This document shows, in pieces, positions 36,758 through 46,223 of a stretch of 64,000 nucleotides of DNA (position 1 is its first letter; each line of letters begins with the position of its first letter). The position numbers were made by a program, and so were the translations under genes. The notes beneath the pieces are model-generated. The model was not told where the DNA came from, ran no database searches, and saw nothing but the letters and a program-made list of their open reading frames with translations. Origin of the DNA: Hyphomicrobiales bacterium 4NK60-0047b (GTDB taxonomy: Bacteria > Pseudomonadota > Alphaproteobacteria > Rhizobiales > HXMU1428-3); the NCBI GenBank assembly GCA_040367435.1, contig BAABWY010000001.1, positions 930,001 to 994,000 on the forward strand, read 5' to 3'.

Positions 36758-39709
36758 TCAAAGTGCGTCAAATTCACGAACAGCTTTTGCATCGCGTGCA
36801 CTTAGAGCTGGAAATTCAGGATCAGAGCCCACATCTTCCGTCACGCGCCAAGAACGAGCACACTTCTCACCAACAGCCATTTTAGGAACAACACCAACGC
36901 CTGCAACATCATCCAATGTGAAAGCATCAGCCGGGACATCACCTTGCGTTAGAAGCGCTCCAGAGGTAATAGCGATCTCAGCCCAATCTTGGTCTTTTAC
37001 AACCTCATAAAGCTCTGCATCAGCAATGAAAATTTCTGGCGCTGACTCTAAACTCGAGCCAATGCGTTTCTCGCGCCGCTCAACTTCAAGCGCACCGGTT
37101 ACAACCCGGCGCACCATCCGCACCTTTTCCCACCTCGAAGCCAACTCAGCGTCAGCCCAGTTAGAAGAGATTTCAGGAAAATCTCTCAGGTGTACAGAGT
37201 TTGCATCATCTTCAGTCCGAGATTGCCAAACTTCTTCCATCGTAAAAACAAGAATTGGCGCAAGCCAAGCGGTCAAACAATCAAACAATTCATTGAGAAC
37301 AGTCAGCGAAGCCCGTCGCGCATGAGAAGAATGCGCTTCGCAATAAAGCGTGTCTTTACGGATATCAAAATAAAAGGCTGAAAGCTCAACCGTACAAAAT
37401 TGAAAAATCGCATGAAACGCTTTTTTAAATTCATAAGTTTCATAAGAATTGCGAACCAAAGCATCCATCTCGGTTAACCGGTGCAACATTACCCGCTCTA
37501 ACTCAGGCATATCCGCAGTCTCAACCTTTAGGGTCTCATCATAATGATGCAGGTTGCCAAGCAGAAAACGTAATGTATTGCGAAGCTTGCGGTAAGACTC
37601 AACACTGGTCTTAATCATCTCATCACCAATGCGCTGGTCTTCCCAATAATCGGTTGACGCGACCCAAAGACGCAAAATATCAGCACCATATTGCTGAATG
37701 ATTTTTTGCGGAGCAACTGCATTACCAAGAGACTTCGATTGTTTCTTACCATTCGCGTCGAGTGTAAACCCGTGCGTTAAAACTGCTTTGTAAGGCGCAC
37801 GCCCCCGCGTCCCGCAGCTCTCTAACAACGACGATTGGAACCAACCACGATGTTGGTCAGACCCCTCTAAATAAAGATCAGCTGGAGAACGTAAATTCTC
37901 ACGACCTTCTAGAACAAATGCATGGGTCGAGCCACTATCAAACCAAACATCAAGAATATCCATCACTTGATCCCAGTCACTTACATTCTCAACCAGGCCA
38001 TCAAGATACGCCTCTTTAGAGCCGGCCTCAAACCAGGCATCAGCACCGTTCGCTTCAAAGCTCTCTTCAATTCGTTTGATCAAAGCGTCTGAATTCTCAA
38101 AATCAGCACTTGGGATAACAGCCCCAGTTTCTTTATTTGTAAAAATACAAATCGGCACACCCCAGGCACGTTGCCGTGAAATCACCCAATCAGGCCGGTT
38201 CTCAACCATGGCCTTCAAACGGTTGCGTCCTGTATCAGGCACGAATTGCGTCTCTTCAATGGCTTGAAGTGCTCGATCACGAATAGAACGTGCTTCACCC
38301 GCTCCTTCAATTTCAATTGGTTTATCAATGGCAATGAACCATTGCGGCGTCGCCCGGAAAATCACCGGCGCTTTCGAACGCCAACTATGCGGGTAACTAT
38401 GCTTGACCTTACCGCGGCCAATTAAAGCGTTTGCATTAACAAGCTCTTCAATCACGCGTTTGTTCGCATTACCAAACTTACCCTTTTGGTTGATAACAAG
38501 CGCAGGTTCATCCCCACCAAAAAGTGGTACATCGGCATGATACAAACCATCAGGGCGTACCGTTTGCGGCACACCATCAATGCCAGCATCTCTAAAGGCC
38601 CGTTGGTTCGAGAGATAAAGACCATAGTCATCAGCGCCGTGCCCCGGAGCAATATGCACAAAACCAGTACCAGCATCTTCAGTTACGAAGTCACCCGCAT
38701 AAAGCCTCACTTGGAACTCATAGCCCTGCCCTCTAAACGGGTGAGCACATTCCTCAATCAAACTTGGGTCAACATCTTGGCAGCGCTCAAAGCCTTCAAC
38801 ATTAGCTGACGCCAAAACCTGCTCAGCTAAAGCATCACAAAGAAGAAATTTTTCACCAACCTTGGCCCAATTATCCTCAGCCGCCTCAGTCACTTCATAA
38901 AGGCCATAAGACATGTGCTTACCAAAAGCCACTGCACGGTTACCAGGAATGGTCCAAGGCGTTGTTGTCCAAATCACAACATTGGCTCCAACCAGAGCGT
39001 CATCACCAGCAATCACAGGGAACTTCACAAAAATTGTTGGGCTCTCATGGTCTTCATATTCAACTTCAGCTTCAGCCAAAGCGGTCTTTTCAACCACAGA
39101 CCACATCACCGGTTTAAAATCTTGATAAAGCGTGCCGTTCATTGCAAATTTCAAAAGTTCAGAGGCAATGGTTTTCTCCGCCTCAAAGGTCATGGTCTTA
39201 TAACTGTTTTCCCATTCACCCTGCACACCAAGCCGTTGCATCTCAGATTTTTGAACACCAACCCACTCATCAGCAAACGCCCGGCATTCAGCGCGGAATT
39301 CATTCACAGGAATATCGTCTTTATTCTTTTGTTTTTTCCTGTATTTCTCTTCAACTTTCCACTCAATCGGCAATCCATGACAATCCCAGCCATGAACATA
39401 CGGACTATCAAACCCAAGCATGTTTTGCGAGCGAGCCACGAGGTCTTTCAATGTTTTATTCAGAGCATGACCAATATGAATATTGCCGTTGGCATAAGGC
39501 GGGCCATCATGCAAAATAAACTGCGGGCGCCCCTTTCCTTTTTCTCTCAATTTTGAATAAATATCTTGGGTCTCCCAGCGCTCTAGGAATTCAGGCTCAC
39601 GCTTCGGCAAGCCAGCTTTCATAGGAAAAGAAGTTTTGGGAAGAAATAAAGTCTCCCGCCAATCACGCTCATCAGCTTGTGAGCGATCAACCGTCTTATC
39701 ATCAGACAT
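36758..39709 (-). CDS. ileS: Isoleucine-tRNA ligase
   Basis: A 983-residue class I aminoacyl-tRNA synthetase. HIGH motif: PPYANGNIHIGHALNKTLKD. KMSKS motif: KKQSKSLGNAV, with Gln in place of Met. Other signatures include WDCHGLPIEWKVEEKY and VWFDSGSTHAFVLEG. The C-terminal zinc finger is degenerate: only the first Cys remains in EKCARSWRV, and the distal Cys pair is replaced by PALSARDAKAV, as I recall for other Hyphomicrobiales. The codon before the chosen ATG is TTG. Confidence 0.97.
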   Translation of the reverse strand: MSDDKTVDRSQADERDWRETLFLPKTSFPMKAGLPKREPEFLERWETQDIYSKLREKGKGRPQFILHDGPPYANGNIHIGHALNKTLKDLVARSQNMLGFDSPYVHGWDCHGLPIEWKVEEKYRKKQKNKDDIPVNEFRAECRAFADEWVGVQKSEMQRLGVQGEWENSYKTMTFEAEKTIASELLKFAMNGTLYQDFKPVMWSVVEKTALAEAEVEYEDHESPTIFVKFPVIAGDDALVGANVVIWTTTPWTIPGNRAVAFGKHMSYGLYEVTEAAEDNWAKVGEKFLLCDALAEQVLASANVEGFERCQDVDPSLIEECAHPFRGQGYEFQVRLYAGDFVTEDAGTGFVHIAPGHGADDYGLYLSNQRAFRDAGIDGVPQTVRPDGLYHADVPLFGGDEPALVINQKGKFGNANKRVIEELVNANALIGRGKVKHSYPHSWRSKAPVIFRATPQWFIAIDKPIEIEGAGEARSIRDRALQAIEETQFVPDTGRNRLKAMVENRPDWVISRQRAWGVPICIFTNKETGAVIPSADFENSDALIKRIEESFEANGADAWFEAGSKEAYLDGLVENVSDWDQVMDILDVWFDSGSTHAFVLEGRENLRSPADLYLEGSDQHRGWFQSSLLESCGTRGRAPYKAVLTHGFTLDANGKKQSKSLGNAVAPQKIIQQYGADILRLWVASTDYWEDQRIGDEMIKTSVESYRKLRNTLRFLLGNLHHYDETLKVETADMPELERVMLHRLTEMDALVRNSYETYEFKKAFHAIFQFCTVELSAFYFDIRKDTLYCEAHSSHARRASLTVLNELFDCLTAWLAPILVFTMEEVWQSRTEDDANSVHLRDFPEISSNWADAELASRWEKVRMVRRVVTGALEVERREKRIGSSLESAPEIFIADAELYEVVKDQDWAEIAITSGALLTQGDVPADAFTLDDVAGVGVVPKMAVGEKCARSWRVTEDVGSDPEFPALSARDAKAVREFDAL

Positions 39710-39908
39710 CAAAATAAACCTTCAAAATTGAGAAAAGCTGCATCAGACCTCAATCTAAAGTGAGCAAAGCGCCAAATCAGACAAAGTCAGATCTAACGTT
39801 TTTTCATCCGTTCTAAAAACTGTCAAGGGAATTAACCAGAATATAGGGCCTAAACCCAATTTACAAAAGCCAATAGAAAAAACTGTAACAAAACTAAGAA
39901 CCACCTTA
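39710..39908. other. Upstream region of ileS
   Basis: About 200 AT-rich bases before family-1 copy C. It should contain the ileS promoter if ileS is not co-transcribed with ribF. No T-box, riboswitch or hairpin was recognised. Confidence 0.4.
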
Positions 39909-40079
39909 ACGAAGAAGGGAGTGTTCTCCTTCAGAGCACGTACATGGCAGCGAGAGCTGCCCGGTGCACTAGATCAGCCTGAAAGGAGCGACGGCGAGTA
40001 CGGATAAGCTGATCGACAGAAATGCGCCGCCCCTCGGAGGGCCTGCCGCCTTCAGCGGCAGAACAGCCGTGAGAGAAAA
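39909..40079 (-). repeat. Family-1 structured element, copy C, long form (3' of ribF)
   Basis: Sense is the minus strand, following ribF after a family-2 hairpin. Stem a is CTGCCGC/GCGGCAG, stem c GGCAGC/GCTGCC, stem d GTGTTCT/AGAGCAC with one wobble. Between the halves of stem b an extra arm is inserted, bounded by GATCAGC (39973-39979) and GCTGATC. Copy E carries a related arm at the same place. Confidence 0.87.
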
Positions 40080-40080
40080 T

Positions 40081-40118
40081 AAGCAGATGCGAAGTGGGCA
40101 TCTGAAGCGAATAAAAGG
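40081..40118 (+). repeat. Family-2 hairpin beside ribF
   Basis: CAGATGC-GAAGTGG-GCATCTG (40085-40103 approx.), then AAGCGAATAAAAGG. The GATGC/GCATC version of the stem extends to seven pairs. It lies between the ribF stop and family-1 copy C. Confidence 0.85.
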
Positions 40119-40126
40119 AGAGATCA

Positions 40127-41101
40127 TTACCTCTCACTCAAAACCTGCTCAATAACCTTACAATCTGCATCCATTTGCGCCTTCAGAGCGTCCATATCAC
40201 TAAACTTCATGTCTTCACGTACAAAATCTACAAATTCAATGGCGATGTCTTCACCATATAAATTATCATCATAATCAAAGAGAAAAACTTCTAAGACAGG
40301 CTCACTATTGTCAAAACTTGGCCGTTTACCAAAATAGGCAGCCCCTTCATAAACATTTTCTTTATGATGAACAAAAGCAGCATAAATCCCATGATGCAAA
40401 TGACAGCCCTTTGAAAGAGAAATATTTGCAGTTGGAAAACCAAGTCCTTCGCCGCGCCCAGCGCCCGAAGTTACAACGCCTTCAACCTGCCAATTGCGAC
40501 CTAATATACTGGCAGCGCGCTTAACTTGCCCTTCTTCCAAAGCATCACGAACAAGAGAAGATGAATAAATCAACTGCCCCGAGCCGGTTATTTCACTATT
40601 TGGCTCCTTATCATCATCAGAAGGTAAAAGACCCTCAGCATCAACAATGGTCACACCAAAGCCTAAGTCCTCACCTAACTCGCGCAAAATTTGTGGATTA
40701 CCACCGCGGCCACGACCAAAAAAGAAATCATAGCCCACCACAACATGAGAAACCTTCACTCCCTCAACCAAAACTTGTGTGACAAACTCTTTTGCGCTTT
40801 TTTGCGCAAGTTCAGCGTCAAATGGCAACTCAAGAGCAAAATCCAAACCGATATTTTCAAACTCAGCTCGTTTTTGACGTGGGTTTGTGAGCATAAATAA
40901 AGGCGTATCAGGAGAAAAATATTGTCGAGGGTGAGGAGAAAAAAACATCACACCAGCTGCAGCATTGCGTTTCGCAGCAATATCAAGTGCAAAGTTAAGC
41001 ACTGCTTTATGCCCCAAATGAACACCATCAAAATTTCCAATCGCAAGAACAGCCCCATTCATAGCAACTGGAAACGTCTTATAGGAAGAAAGGTCTAACA
41101 T
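40127..41101 (-). CDS. ribF: Bifunctional riboflavin kinase / FAD synthetase
   Basis: A 324-residue enzyme that makes FMN and then FAD. The N-terminal adenylyltransferase has AIGNFDGVHLGHKAVL and VVGYDFFFGRGRGG. The C-terminal kinase has SGAGRGEGLGFPTANI, HGIYAAFV and GKRPSFDN. Length is typical. Upstream of ileS on the same strand but separated by family-1 and family-2 repeats. No FMN riboswitch is visible upstream. Confidence 0.95.
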   Translation of the reverse strand: MLDLSSYKTFPVAMNGAVLAIGNFDGVHLGHKAVLNFALDIAAKRNAAAGVMFFSPHPRQYFSPDTPLFMLTNPRQKRAEFENIGLDFALELPFDAELAQKSAKEFVTQVLVEGVKVSHVVVGYDFFFGRGRGGNPQILRELGEDLGFGVTIVDAEGLLPSDDDKEPNSEITGSGQLIYSSSLVRDALEEGQVKRAASILGRNWQVEGVVTSGAGRGEGLGFPTANISLSKGCHLHHGIYAAFVHHKENVYEGAAYFGKRPSFDNSEPVLEVFLFDYDDNLYGEDIAIEFVDFVREDMKFSDMDALKAQMDADCKVIEQVLSER

Positions 41102-41149
41102 TAATAAAACTCACGCTCATGATTTTAATCACACCGAATAGAACCCAAG

Positions 41150-41196
41150 CGGGTCCCGCTGACGTAACAAACAACTGACACAACAAACAACTGACT
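41150..41196. other. Short palindrome and tandem duplication upstream of ribF
   Basis: AGCGGG-T-CCCGCT (about 41151-41163) is followed by two direct copies of AACAAACAACTGAC. It could be an operator or slippage product. Nothing else is recognised between ribF and the MaoC gene. Confidence 0.4.
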
Positions 41197-41303
41197 AAAG
41201 TACAACACTAAGAGAACACCAAGTTCAAGCAAGGTTCAACAGCAATCAGCCGTTCACTGGTAAAAGTACGAGTGTTTTTTTAAGAAATTGAGTTTTAAAA
41301 AAT

Positions 41304-41741
41304 TTAAGCATCACGAGGGGGGACCATCATCACCGCTTCACCACCGATGACGACACGATTATTAACAATACACGAGCAACTTAAAGTCACAACACGGCGA
41401 TGAAAATTAATTTTTTCAACCTTTACTGATGACGTAACAACATCACCAATGCGAACAGGGGCACGAAAAATAAGATCTTGGTGCAAATAAATACTACCCG
41501 GTCCAGGCAATTTAGTACCCAAAACAGTTGAAATGAAACCTGCCGTTAAAAGTCCATGCGCAATCCGCCCTTTAAAGCGTGTGGTTTTGGCATATTCCTC
41601 ATCAAGATGCACTGGATTGGTATCGCCGGAAATTTCAGCAAAAGCAATAATTAGCTCTTCCGTCACCTCTTTAACGAAAGATTCTTCCATTCCAATCTCA
41701 AGATCTTCAATATAATAACCACCAGTTGCAGGGTTCGTCAT
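41304..41741 (-). CDS. MaoC family dehydratase
   Basis: A 145-residue hot-dog fold hydratase of the (R)-specific enoyl-CoA hydratase type. The hydratase signature is GDTNPVHLDEEYAKTTRF followed by GRIAHGLLTAGFIS. The frame extends 45 codons upstream, but the ATG at 41741 (MTNPATGGYY) has an AGAGGA box seven bases before it and gives the usual length. It may act on short-chain enoyl-CoA; no PHA or fatty-acid genes lie nearby to specify the pathway. Confidence 0.88.
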   Translation of the reverse strand: MTNPATGGYYIEDLEIGMEESFVKEVTEELIIAFAEISGDTNPVHLDEEYAKTTRFKGRIAHGLLTAGFISTVLGTKLPGPGSIYLHQDLIFRAPVRIGDVVTSSVKVEKINFHRRVVTLSCSCIVNNRVVIGGEAVMMVPPRDA

Positions 41742-42124
41742 AATTTCATTCCTCTTTATAATTGGCGCGACACTAACCAAGCCGCTGCCAGTCATCAAGG
41801 TTATTCCGCATAAATCCTGATTAAAAAAAGAAAAATTTATCCCAAATGATGAATTTTGAGATGAAATCAAGCACAAATAGAGGAAAAAACATCATCAAAA
41901 CCATAAAGTGACGCCAGAAAAATTGAAAAAATCCAACTCTCTTAATTTTTTTTACAGTATTCCCCCCGCTATTAACCTAATTTTTAGTACCTCTCGTTAT
42001 TGTATAAATCTGAATGTTGGGCATTGGCAGGTCTTTGCTCACTTAAATTTTGTAAAGTGGCCCAATAGGGCGTGTTGCGTAACAGGCAGGGAAACCTGCT
42101 CTAATAGGGGAAATGGAGAGCGTA
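41742..42124. promoter_or_regulatory. Region between divergent MaoC and cheY genes
   Basis: About 380 AT-rich bases that should hold two promoters. The only structure seen is a small hairpin GCAGG-GAAA-CCTGC (42086-42099), which ends about 25 bases before the cheY start and just upstream of its GGAG ribosome binding site. It could affect translation. No other feature was recognised. Confidence 0.4.
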
Positions 42125-42508
42125 ATGGCTATTGATCTTTCAATGCCAGTTCTGGTGGTTGATGATTATAAAACAATGATCCGCATCATTCGGAATCTGC
42201 TAAAACAACTTGGCTTTAGCGACATCGATGATGCTGCTGACGGAACTGAAGCATTAGCGAAAATGCAACAAAGACAGTATGGCTTGGTCATCTCAGACTG
42301 GAATATGGAGCCAATGACTGGTTATGAACTTCTAAAAGAAGTTCGTTCAGATGAAAACCTAATGAAAACACCTTTCATTATGGTAACAGCTGAATCTAAA
42401 ACTGAGAACGTAATTGCTGCGAAAAAAGCAGGCGTAAACAATTATATTGTGAAGCCATTTAATGCAGCAACACTCAGCGCCAAAATCAACGCGGTTTTCG
42501 GCGAATAA
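42125..42508 (+). CDS. cheY: CheY-like single-domain response regulator
   Basis: A 127-residue receiver domain alone. Acidic pair in VVDDYKTMIRIIRNLLKQLG, phosphorylation site D58 in VISDWNMEPMTG, switch Thr in MVTAES and Lys in YIVKPF. The sequence is close to chemotaxis CheY, which signals to the flagellar switch. The ATG four codons into the frame (MAIDLS) is taken as the start, after GGAGAG. It is paired with a CheZ gene 88 bases downstream; no kinase CheA or receptor lies in the window. Confidence 0.92.
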   Translation: MAIDLSMPVLVVDDYKTMIRIIRNLLKQLGFSDIDDAADGTEALAKMQQRQYGLVISDWNMEPMTGYELLKEVRSDENLMKTPFIMVTAESKTENVIAAKKAGVNNYIVKPFNAATLSAKINAVFGE

Positions 42509-42596
42509 TAAATTCAAGGAAATGAAGGCAGACAAGTTCAAAGCCTCATTTCCTTAATTTATCTGCATTTGTATTTAGTAGCAGGAGTAAATTAAC

Positions 42597-43250
42597 ATGG
42601 CTAAAGCCAGTCAAGCCGTACCTAAACTTAGGTGCGATACATTAGGTGATGAACTCTCTAATGTTGAAAAAGATGATGCCTCTCTAGGAGAAGTCCTTCA
42701 TCTTGCCCAGAGTTCAGTTGAAACTCTCAAAGAATTTCTAAACCGTTTAGATACGATCGTAGGTGATGATTTCCATCAAATCATGGATAAAATCAGCGAA
42801 ACACGCGACGACATGCAACTTCTAAATACAAAAGAAGATGTTGACCCACTATCAAGCGCAGAAAATGAATTAAAATTAGTTGTTAAAGCAACCGAAGATG
42901 CAACAAACCGCATCATGGAAGCAGCTGAAACAATCATGACAGCAGATCCACAAGATCCAGCAACCTATCACACTACGGTAGAAAGCAACGTCATGGAAAT
43001 TTTTGAAGCTTGTTCATTCCAGGATATTACAGGTCAACGCATCAACCGTGTTGTAGAAACATTGGATTTTGTAGATTACCGCATTCATAAAATCGCAGGC
43101 TTTCTTGGCATTGAAAACGAGAAAGAGCGCAAAGATTTTGATGAAACAGCATTCCTAGAACGCTTACAAAGAAAAGATGACCTCATCCTTCACGGCCCAC
43201 AAGATGAAGCCGAAGCCGTAAGCCAAAACGATATCGACAATCTTTTCTAA
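42597..43250 (+). CDS. cheZ: CheZ-type protein phosphatase
   Basis: A 217-residue, mostly helical protein that dephosphorylates CheY-P. The catalytic helix reads ACSFQDITGQRINRVVETLD, with D143 and Q147 in the same positions as the catalytic residues I recall for E. coli CheZ. The C-terminal peptide AVSQNDIDNLF matches the CheY-binding tail of CheZ and resembles the FliM N-terminal motif. A GGAG box precedes the ATG. The pairing with cheY supports the function strongly. Confidence 0.93.
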   Translation: MAKASQAVPKLRCDTLGDELSNVEKDDASLGEVLHLAQSSVETLKEFLNRLDTIVGDDFHQIMDKISETRDDMQLLNTKEDVDPLSSAENELKLVVKATEDATNRIMEAAETIMTADPQDPATYHTTVESNVMEIFEACSFQDITGQRINRVVETLDFVDYRIHKIAGFLGIENEKERKDFDETAFLERLQRKDDLILHGPQDEAEAVSQNDIDNLF

Positions 43251-43289
43251 GTGGCTAGCCACTGACTAGTATTATCGACTTTTAGAACA

Positions 43290-43330
43290 CAAAAAACCTG
43301 GCACCATTCAATAATGGTCCAGGTTTTTTA
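43290..43330. terminator. Bidirectional intrinsic terminator
   Basis: AAAAACCTGG-C-ACCATT pairs with AATGGT-CCAGGTTTTTT around a CAAT loop. The T-run on the right and A-run on the left allow termination from both cheZ and the convergent HAD gene. Confidence 0.92.
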
Positions 43331-43333
43331 TTT

Positions 43334-44194
43334 TCATCCAAACTGTCTAAGTGCACAAATTGGCTTCGCATCAAAATCCGCAAACAGTCCATCAAGCAAA
43401 GCTTGATTAAACTCACCCCCCACATGCAAGCCGCTCGCCACAAACAGCGCATCAAACCCTGCATTGAACGCCCCTGGCATATCTGTTTTCATGCCATCTC
43501 CAATACATAAAATGCGCGACTTATCATATATCTGCTCTGGGAAAAGTTCTTTTAACCTCTTTTGTGCCAACTCATAAATAGGAAGATACGGCTTGCCCGC
43601 ATAAAGCACTTCACCGCCCAGTTCTTCATAAAGCTGACCCAAAATCCCGGCGCAATAAACCAGCCGTGCCCCCCGCTCAACCTGCAAATCAGGGTTGGCA
43701 CAAATCATCGGCATTCTTCGCCCAAGTGCCCCTGTCAGCATCTCACGATAATCCTCAGGCCCCTCTGTTTCATCATCAAACAATCCGGTCAGTAAAATGA
43801 CATCCGCCTGTTCAAGCGGAACAGGGTTAAGGCCCGCTGTCTCAATCACAGGCAAATCGCGTAACGGCCCAAGATGGTAAAATTGCTTGCCCTCAAAAGA
43901 GCGAATAAGGTGCTGCGACACATCACCAGAAGAAACAATGCCATCATAACAACTTGCCGGCACACCAAATTCTTGCAATTGTTCTACCACCGAAAAATCT
44001 GGCCGCGGTGCATTGGTGAGCAAAATCACACGCCCACCTGTCCCATCAGCGCCGCCATTTTCACGAAACTCATGACATGCATCTATAGAGCTTTGAAACG
44101 CCGTTTCACCATTATGCATCACACCCCAAATATCACAAAACCAAACGTCATAAGATTGTGAGAGTGATGAAACAGAATTTAAGAGGGGGATCAT
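43334..44194 (-). CDS. HAD-type hydrolase, TIGR01459 family
   Basis: A 286-residue class IIA HAD phosphatase. Motif I is DVWFCDIWGVMHNG, motif II lies in ILLTNAPRPD, the Lys motif in YAGKPYLPIYELA, and motif IV in CIGDGMKTDMPGAFNAG. Substrate unknown; relatives act on small phosphorylated metabolites. The frame is open 15 codons earlier, but the ATG at 44194 (MIPLLNSVSSLS) has a GGAG box nine bases upstream. The family commonly lies near ribF in Hyphomicrobiales. Confidence 0.9.
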   Translation of the reverse strand: MIPLLNSVSSLSQSYDVWFCDIWGVMHNGETAFQSSIDACHEFRENGGADGTGGRVILLTNAPRPDFSVVEQLQEFGVPASCYDGIVSSGDVSQHLIRSFEGKQFYHLGPLRDLPVIETAGLNPVPLEQADVILLTGLFDDETEGPEDYREMLTGALGRRMPMICANPDLQVERGARLVYCAGILGQLYEELGGEVLYAGKPYLPIYELAQKRLKELFPEQIYDKSRILCIGDGMKTDMPGAFNAGFDALFVASGLHVGGEFNQALLDGLFADFDAKPICALRQFG

Positions 44195-44303
44195 ATAGAG
44201 AGTGCTCCAAACTACGCTAATTGCAAAAGTAAATCGCACACATCAAGAACAAATCTCACCTTAAAACACAAGGCATAATTTTGAAGGGAAAATATAAACG
44301 GCT

Positions 44304-46223
44304 TTAAGCCGCAGCAACAGAGCTAGAACCACCATAAACTTCCGGGCGAACAGGCTTAGGCTCACAGAACAAATCACCCTGGGCAAAGTTCACATTATAA
44401 TCACGCAATTGCCGCACAATAGACTCCCGCTCAACCTTATCGATTATCATTGTGATATTTAAACGATTGAGGAAATGATCTAAATCAGCTGAATGGATTT
44501 GAGCTTTTGCCCCTTCCATATTGCCAAGCAACAAAGAAGAATTAATTTTAACAAAAGCAAAACGCCGGTCTGCCAATGCCTTAAAGTCAATATCAAGACG
44601 TGTAATCTGATCGAGTGAGAAACGAAAACCCAGATTAGAAATAGCAGTCATTCGCTCAAATTCATGGGCACCAGCTTTCTCCAAAGCTTTTTGAGAAAAT
44701 TCAAAAATAAGATAATCTTTCAACCACTTATTCGCTTCAATAAAATCCATAAACTCAGAAAAGAAATCCGCATCACGAAGAGAGGTCAAAGAAAGATTGC
44801 AAAAAACTGTTCGCCCTTTCCCCTTTTCAACCAAACGCTGAATCACCTGTATTGACCGCAGAATAATCTGATTATCAATGATAGGAGCAAGCTCCGCCGC
44901 TTCTGCAACAGGAATAAAATCACGCGGCAAAATCAATTGGCCAATATCGTTTCTAAGGCGTGAAAAGGCTTCATAAAACACAAGTTCTCTATCGGGTAAA
45001 CCCACAATCGGTTGTAAAAACAACTCAATCCTGTTTGCTTCAATCGCTTCATTTATTGTCGCCAATAATGAATAATCACCCTTATCATCTGGAGTATTAT
45101 TCGGAAGGTTAGTTGAAACTTCACTTGGAGATGAGACCTGATTTTGAACTGCAACTTGAGCCGTCAATTGCTCATTGGCAGAAGGAGCAACTGCACTTGA
45201 TACAGCACTTTCCTTTTTCTCTAACTCTGCCGCAGCCGCTAACGCATCTAATGATGAAGGCGGCAAATAAGATTTGGTTTGTCGCTTATTAACGGATTTT
45301 TGTTCAGCCTGCGTCAACTCTGGATTTAAAGATGGCGGCAAAGAAGTTGGTGACAAAGCAGAAAGAGGCAAAACACCATCAGAAGGCCCCGCGTCTGAAG
45401 ACATCAAAGCCTGTGGCTGAACAGCATTCACCACTCCTGCTTGTGTCAATCCAGACTGTCCCAACAAAGATTGAGATAACAAAGAAGCCTGAGACAAATC
45501 ATTTTGCGCAAGTTCACGCAGATCAGGCACTTGGCGTAAACCAGTAATTGCCACCATTGCCTTTTGGGCAAAAACAGATCGATCCCCCTCACCAGAAGCA
45601 CTCAACTCCTGAACAACATATTCAAGAATATCAAGTTCAGCTTTCATTAAATTATATTGCTGCCTAGAAGCATGGTCATAGCGATGCTCAAAATTTTGCA
45701 AGTGCTGACTTAACTTTTCAAACTCTTGTCCAAGAATTGTTAACTTACTATTTTGTTCAACTAGCTCTTCACGCTTAGGCTTCTCAAGGCTAAGCTTGCC
45801 TACCTTTTGCAAAACTTTCAGACGACTATCATAGTTATCCATACGGCCAATAATTGTGCCGATTGCTTTTTCAATAGCATCTTGCCCAGAAAGCAATTCA
45901 TTATGCCCTTCAGCTAATAGCTCTGTGACCTGCAATTCGTTTTTTAGCTTTTTAACATCGGTCGTTAATTGAGCAAGCCGTCCTTGAACAAGACGCTTCA
46001 ATCTCATCCGGGTAATTAAAAAGTGTGCAGATAATAGCCAAATGAACAAACCACCTCCAACACAAAGAGACGGGATCATTCCAAAACCAGATTGCAAATA
46101 AAGGCCAAGCGAAACCGCTGTCCCAATAAGGGCAATAATTAAGGTCACCAACACATCCTGAATGCGACTAACATCCTTAGGCGTATTGACCTCATACTCA
46201 TCTTGCATATCTAGTTTAGCCAT
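44304..46223 (-). CDS. Membrane-anchored EAL-domain protein, probably degenerate
   Basis: A 639-residue protein: two N-terminal membrane helices (about 25-65), a long coiled coil (about 70-220), a Ser/Gln/Pro-rich linker, then an EAL domain (about 390-630). Cyclic-di-GMP phosphodiesterases need EAL, N, E, DDFG, K, E and Q. Here EAL reads EAF, the N, E, K, E and QG residues are present (CNLSLTSLRD, LIFEFS, FVKINSS, IDKVERE, NFAQGDLF), but DDFGTGYSS is replaced by LDQITRLDID. It may bind rather than cleave the nucleotide. The start is uncertain; a TTG lies 25 codons upstream. Confidence 0.85.
   Translation of the reverse strand: MAKLDMQDEYEVNTPKDVSRIQDVLVTLIIALIGTAVSLGLYLQSGFGMIPSLCVGGGLFIWLLSAHFLITRMRLKRLVQGRLAQLTTDVKKLKNELQVTELLAEGHNELLSGQDAIEKAIGTIIGRMDNYDSRLKVLQKVGKLSLEKPKREELVEQNSKLTILGQEFEKLSQHLQNFEHRYDHASRQQYNLMKAELDILEYVVQELSASGEGDRSVFAQKAMVAITGLRQVPDLRELAQNDLSQASLLSQSLLGQSGLTQAGVVNAVQPQALMSSDAGPSDGVLPLSALSPTSLPPSLNPELTQAEQKSVNKRQTKSYLPPSSLDALAAAAELEKKESAVSSAVAPSANEQLTAQVAVQNQVSSPSEVSTNLPNNTPDDKGDYSLLATINEAIEANRIELFLQPIVGLPDRELVFYEAFSRLRNDIGQLILPRDFIPVAEAAELAPIIDNQIILRSIQVIQRLVEKGKGRTVFCNLSLTSLRDADFFSEFMDFIEANKWLKDYLIFEFSQKALEKAGAHEFERMTAISNLGFRFSLDQITRLDIDFKALADRRFAFVKINSSLLLGNMEGAKAQIHSADLDHFLNRLNITMIIDKVERESIVRQLRDYNVNFAQGDLFCEPKPVRPEVYGGSSSVAAA

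Noticed and set aside
41102-41303. FMN riboswitch upstream of ribF
   Set aside because: None of the conserved FMN-aptamer sequences are visible; only a short palindrome and a tandem duplication are seen.
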